Shown one piece after another: positions 60,917 through 64,000 of a stretch of 64,000 bases of DNA. The DNA comes from Chitinophaga niastensis (lineage in GTDB: Bacteria > Bacteroidota > Bacteroidia > Chitinophagales > Chitinophagaceae). The stretch's first letter is position 1. Each line of letters opens with the position of its first letter. The DNA lies in assembly GCF_003014755.1 (NCBI RefSeq), contig NZ_PYAW01000003.1, forward strand, positions 806,001 to 870,000. The letters run 5' to 3'. The notes beneath the pieces are model-generated. The model did not search any database. It had not been told where the DNA came from and saw only the letters and a list, made by a program, of their open reading frames with translations. Both the position numbers and the translations under genes were made by a program.

Positions 60917-62425
60917 TTACTTTCCTTTTATTTCTGCTCTCGACGACAACCGGAACCATTCTTTAGCATAGGGTTTTAATATAGCATTGGATGCAGTGGG
61001 TCCCCAGGTACCGGCTTTATATAAATGCAGTTCCTTCGCAGGATATTTTTTCCAGGCGTCTACTATTGGCATAACCACTTTCCAAGCCGCTTCTACCTGG
61101 TCGGCACGCATGAATAAAGTAGCATCACCGTGCAATACATCCAGTAGTAAGGCTTCATACGCTTCGGGTATTGTTTCCGTATAAGATTCCTGGTAAGTAA
61201 AATCCATTTCTACGGGCTTCAGTTTCATTTGCAGTCCGGGAATTTTGCTTTCAAACAGTAAACTGATTTCCAGCTCTGGCTGTATACTGATGATCAATCT
61301 GTTGGGTACAATATCATCTTTAAATATTTTATGGGGAGAATCTTTAAACTGCACAACGATGATCGATGATTGTATAGGCATGGATTTACCGGTCCGTAAA
61401 AAAAACGGTACTCCCTGCCACCTTTCATTATCAACAAAGAGTTTGGCAGCTACAAATGTTTCTGTATCAGAAGAAGAGAGTACATGATCTTCTTTGCGAT
61501 AAGCCTGTCTTGGCGCATCATCAATATTACCGGCGGTGTATTGTCCGCGAATTACATTTTTAAATATCTGGGGAGTAGAATAAGTTCTTATACTTTTCAA
61601 CACCCTGGTTTTAGCATCCCGGATAAGTTCAGACTCATACTCTTTAGGACATTCCATGGCGATGATGCATAACAACTGCATCAGGTGGTTCTGTATCATA
61701 TCGCGCAAAGCGCCGCTGCTGTCATAGTAGCCACCACGCTTACCAACGCCCACCTGTTCGGCTACACTGATCTGTACATGATCAATAAACTTTTTATTCC
61801 ATAATGGCTCAAATACATAGTTCGCAAAACGGAAAGCCATGATATTCTGCACCGCTTCTTTACCGAGATAATGATCAATACGATAAATCTGTTTTTCTGC
61901 AAACCGTTTACCTAAAAAGCGATTGAGTTTTTTAGCAGATGTAAGATCGGTGCCAAAAGGTTTTTCTACTACTATACGATCCAGTCCGTCGCGGTTACAG
62001 AGGTTTTGTTGATATAATGCCTCTGCTATAATTTCAATAAAACGGGGTGCAGTGGCGAAGTAAAAGATCCTTGTGCTGTTTTGTTTATTTTGTTTTTCAA
62101 AAGCATCTAACTTGCCTTTCAGGCAGAGATAGGTATCTGCTTTCAAAAAATCACCTTGTATATAGGAAAGTCGCGCTGCAAAATCATTCCATTTTTTCTC
62201 ATCTGCAATGCCATTACGGCTAAATTCATTGATGCCGGCGAGCAGATCATCCTTAAAGGCTACTTCATCCACTTCCAGGTAATCTACACAATAGATAGTA
62301 AATACAGGAGGCAGGTGGTTGTCGGTAAATAAATTATAAAGAGCTGGAATGAGCTTACGTTTGGTCAGATCTCCCTTTGCCCCAAAGATGGTAATAGCCG
62401 CTGGGTACACTTTTCCATTTTTCAT
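60917..62425 (-). CDS. zwf: Glucose-6-phosphate 1-dehydrogenase
   Basis: This 502-residue enzyme should oxidise glucose-6-phosphate with NADP, entering the oxidative pentose phosphate path. The N-terminal coenzyme site reads IFGAKGDLTKRKLIPALYNL (the usual GASGDL is GAKGDL), and the active-site box is RIDHYLGKEAVQN. The family C-terminal part is complete. The 6-phosphogluconolactonase and gnd genes are not adjacent on the visible side. Its 3' end meets the Endo H-like gene at a shared terminator. Confidence 0.96.
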   Translation of the reverse strand: MKNGKVYPAAITIFGAKGDLTKRKLIPALYNLFTDNHLPPVFTIYCVDYLEVDEVAFKDDLLAGINEFSRNGIADEKKWNDFAARLSYIQGDFLKADTYLCLKGKLDAFEKQNKQNSTRIFYFATAPRFIEIIAEALYQQNLCNRDGLDRIVVEKPFGTDLTSAKKLNRFLGKRFAEKQIYRIDHYLGKEAVQNIMAFRFANYVFEPLWNKKFIDHVQISVAEQVGVGKRGGYYDSSGALRDMIQNHLMQLLCIIAMECPKEYESELIRDAKTRVLKSIRTYSTPQIFKNVIRGQYTAGNIDDAPRQAYRKEDHVLSSSDTETFVAAKLFVDNERWQGVPFFLRTGKSMPIQSSIIVVQFKDSPHKIFKDDIVPNRLIISIQPELEISLLFESKIPGLQMKLKPVEMDFTYQESYTETIPEAYEALLLDVLHGDATLFMRADQVEAAWKVVMPIVDAWKKYPAKELHLYKAGTWGPTASNAILKPYAKEWFRLSSRAEIKGK

Positions 62426-62470
62426 AATTGCTGAAGTTTATATCAATGTTATTGCATCTCGTTTGTTGAA

Positions 62471-62503
62471 CAAACTAAGCAATTTATGTGACTTTTAATC
62501 AAA
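62471..62503 (-). promoter_or_regulatory. Candidate zwf promoter
   Basis: On the minus strand, TTTG (62503-62500), a 21-nt spacer and TTAGTTTG (62478-62471) resemble the Bacteroidota consensus with one mismatch in the -7 box. This leaves a ~40-nt leader before the zwf ATG. Confidence 0.5.
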
Positions 62504-62508
62504 TGCAA

Positions 62509-64000
62509 TTAAAGCTTAACAACCACGCCCAGGTTAGCCACAGCTCCGCTTCCCTTTACATAGTATCTTCCATCATTGGTAGCACCTCTGACTTCAGCAT
62601 GAACAGGATAATAATTTGTATTAAAGAGATTATTCACTGAAAACCGGAACAAAATATTTTTAATCTTATAAGAAGTATAGAGATCAAATATCCGATAGCC
62701 TGTAACAGGATATTTACCATAGTTATATTCCTGTGATGTAAAAACATCGCGGGAACCGATACTCACCATTTGCAACATAAGGCTCCAGTTATCTGTAAGC
62801 TTTACATTGGCGTTCGCATTGATTTTAAGCGGAGAAATAACGGAGTTATCCAGCTTGCCATCAAAACTACCCGTATTCTTTGTATCCTGACGGCCATCCA
62901 TATAACCTAATACCCCACCGAGGTCCAGCCATCTTGTAACCTTAATTCCCAGCTCAGCTTCTATCCCGTATATTTTCTGTGGCACCTGGATTAATTCATA
63001 ATTCCCTGCACCGCCTACTTCTGTATAGGTGGTTCCTTTCTTTGAAAAACTGTAATAGCCGGTAAGCTGATAGTTGATGATCCCCTTTCTGCCACTAAAA
63101 CCCAATTCATAATTTTCTACCAGCACAGGTTCAGCATTGATAGCTGTTAATGGTACACCATTTCTGAGTACCAGCCCTACATCTCCGATGGAATATCCTT
63201 GTGAATAACTAATAAATGGTTGCAGGAAAGAAAGTTTGTTATACCTGGCACCCAGGTTAAACACTAGTGCATTATACTTATCAGCTGCTCCTTTGGTGGT
63301 TTGTCCGTTGCTCCTGGTCAGGTCACCTACCGCAAACCCAATATGCTCATATCTTAATCCACCTTTAACAATCCAATCATCTGCAATATTGAATTTGGAC
63401 TGTAAATAAGGAGCAATGCTGGTCATATTCATGCTAGGCGTGATCAGTTTATCTGCCATATCCTTTTGCACTGTATGATCTTTTAAAAAGTCCATGCCAT
63501 AGATCAGTGTAAGCCTGTTCCTTTTTCCCAATGCAAACGGTGTATTAAAGTTCAGGCGGGCTCCCCAATGATCCGAGTAAACCTGGTTGTAAGCTTCAAA
63601 TACGGTGTTCATATCATCGTAATAAAAGCTGATATTGGCGGCTGTTTTACCCCAGTCACCCAGGTATTTTATATTAAAGGTTTTATTATAGGGAGTACCA
63701 CCTCTGATAGCAGTATCGCCAGGCACACCTATGGCGGGTGATATACCGAATTTTCCGGTAGTACCAATATATTGGCTGTTCTGGACACTGCTATAATAAT
63801 TTCCCATTACTTCCAGCCGGTTGCTGGCATTAAAATTATATCCGACTTTAGCCAATGCATTGTACGAATTCGTTTCGCCCAAACCATAAAAAGGGCTTAC
63901 CACCTGCCCGTCTGCAGACCTTATCACGCCACTTCTGGCGATTTTTCCCTGTACCAGGTAATCAAATTTATCTTTTGAACCGGAAAACACCTGGGCAAGG
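62509..64000 (-). CDS. TonB-dependent receptor, C-terminal part (runs off right edge)
   Basis: The frame is open to the window edge, so the true start, signal peptide and plug lie outside. About 497 residues of the beta barrel are visible, with repeated amphipathic strands. The terminal segment is FRFSVNNLFNTNYYP, then GRYYVKGSGAVANLGVVVKL, ending near the barrel-closing strand. The NNLFNTNYY box and the layout fit siderophore-type receptors (FhuA/FecA-like) rather than SusC proteins. The ligand is unknown without the missing half. Confidence 0.88.
   Translation of the reverse strand, partial: LAQVFSGSKDKFDYLVQGKIARSGVIRSADGQVVSPFYGLGETNSYNALAKVGYNFNASNRLEVMGNYYSSVQNSQYIGTTGKFGISPAIGVPGDTAIRGGTPYNKTFNIKYLGDWGKTAANISFYYDDMNTVFEAYNQVYSDHWGARLNFNTPFALGKRNRLTLIYGMDFLKDHTVQKDMADKLITPSMNMTSIAPYLQSKFNIADDWIVKGGLRYEHIGFAVGDLTRSNGQTTKGAADKYNALVFNLGARYNKLSFLQPFISYSQGYSIGDVGLVLRNGVPLTAINAEPVLVENYELGFSGRKGIINYQLTGYYSFSKKGTTYTEVGGAGNYELIQVPQKIYGIEAELGIKVTRWLDLGGVLGYMDGRQDTKNTGSFDGKLDNSVISPLKINANANVKLTDNWSLMLQMVSIGSRDVFTSQEYNYGKYPVTGYRIFDLYTSYKIKNILFRFSVNNLFNTNYYPVHAEVRGATNDGRYYVKGSGAVANLGVVVKL

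Overview
This window looks like chromosome of a Bacteroidota bacterium, most likely a Chitinophaga-type member of the Chitinophagaceae. The evidence is four SusC genes and four SusD genes, FecR/ECF-sigma signalling genes, many exported lipoproteins, LytS/LytTR signalling, and promoter-like sequences of the TTTG-N19-TAnnTTTG type typical of this phylum. I found no rRNA, tRNA, phage, transposase or CRISPR array. Family names come from recognising sequence motifs; no database search was possible.

Layout. 0-14.6 kb is mostly housekeeping: cytidine deaminase, signal peptidase I, a CarH-like MerR regulator, a sigma-54 response regulator lacking a DNA-binding domain with an alpha/beta hydrolase, GrpB, cysE-cysM, PDH E1 beta, a thiolase, dnaG and a thyA-folA pair. 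15-31.6 kb holds a SusC/SusD pair, proline dehydrogenase, an orphan lipoprotein FecR, a dienelactone-hydrolase-like enzyme, a metalloprotease-SusC-SusD operon and a TetR-hydrolase unit. 32.8-36.2 kb is a LytS / DUF4407 / LytTR operon. 36.3-40.3 kb has a BluB-like nitroreductase, a Tat-exported Dabb protein, a gamma-glutamyltransferase and an exported beta-rich protein.

40.4-60.9 kb is the most striking part. It holds two complete, oppositely oriented glycan loci, each in the order ECF sigma, FecR anti-sigma, SusC with STN domain, SusD, GH18 enzyme. The right-hand GH18 is an Endo H-like endo-beta-N-acetylglucosaminidase and the left-hand one is a GH18 fused to a ricin-type lectin. They therefore look like N-glycan capture loci. 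In each locus, just upstream of susC and on the opposite strand, there is a Bacteroidota promoter (TTTG-N19-TAnnTTTG) overlapping the susC start codon. About 90-96 nt further on is an intrinsic terminator (9-bp stem, T8), at almost the same geometry in both loci. This predicts a pair of DonS-like cis-antisense RNAs covering the susC leader.

A second unusual layer is a set of very long intergenic inverted repeats (eight in 64 kb). Five are built from a shared vocabulary (GATTAGRCTGATTA, CTGATTACCCTGATT, GATTAGCGAAGATC). One is a perfect 76-bp stem. Four fill convergent intervals almost exactly from stop codon to stop codon. Two further classes use TTAGC and AATTACG/AATTGCG words. The arms of one element match each other far better than they match other elements, which suggests arm-to-arm correction.

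The window ends with glucose-6-phosphate dehydrogenase and the C-terminal part of a TonB-dependent receptor that runs off the right edge.
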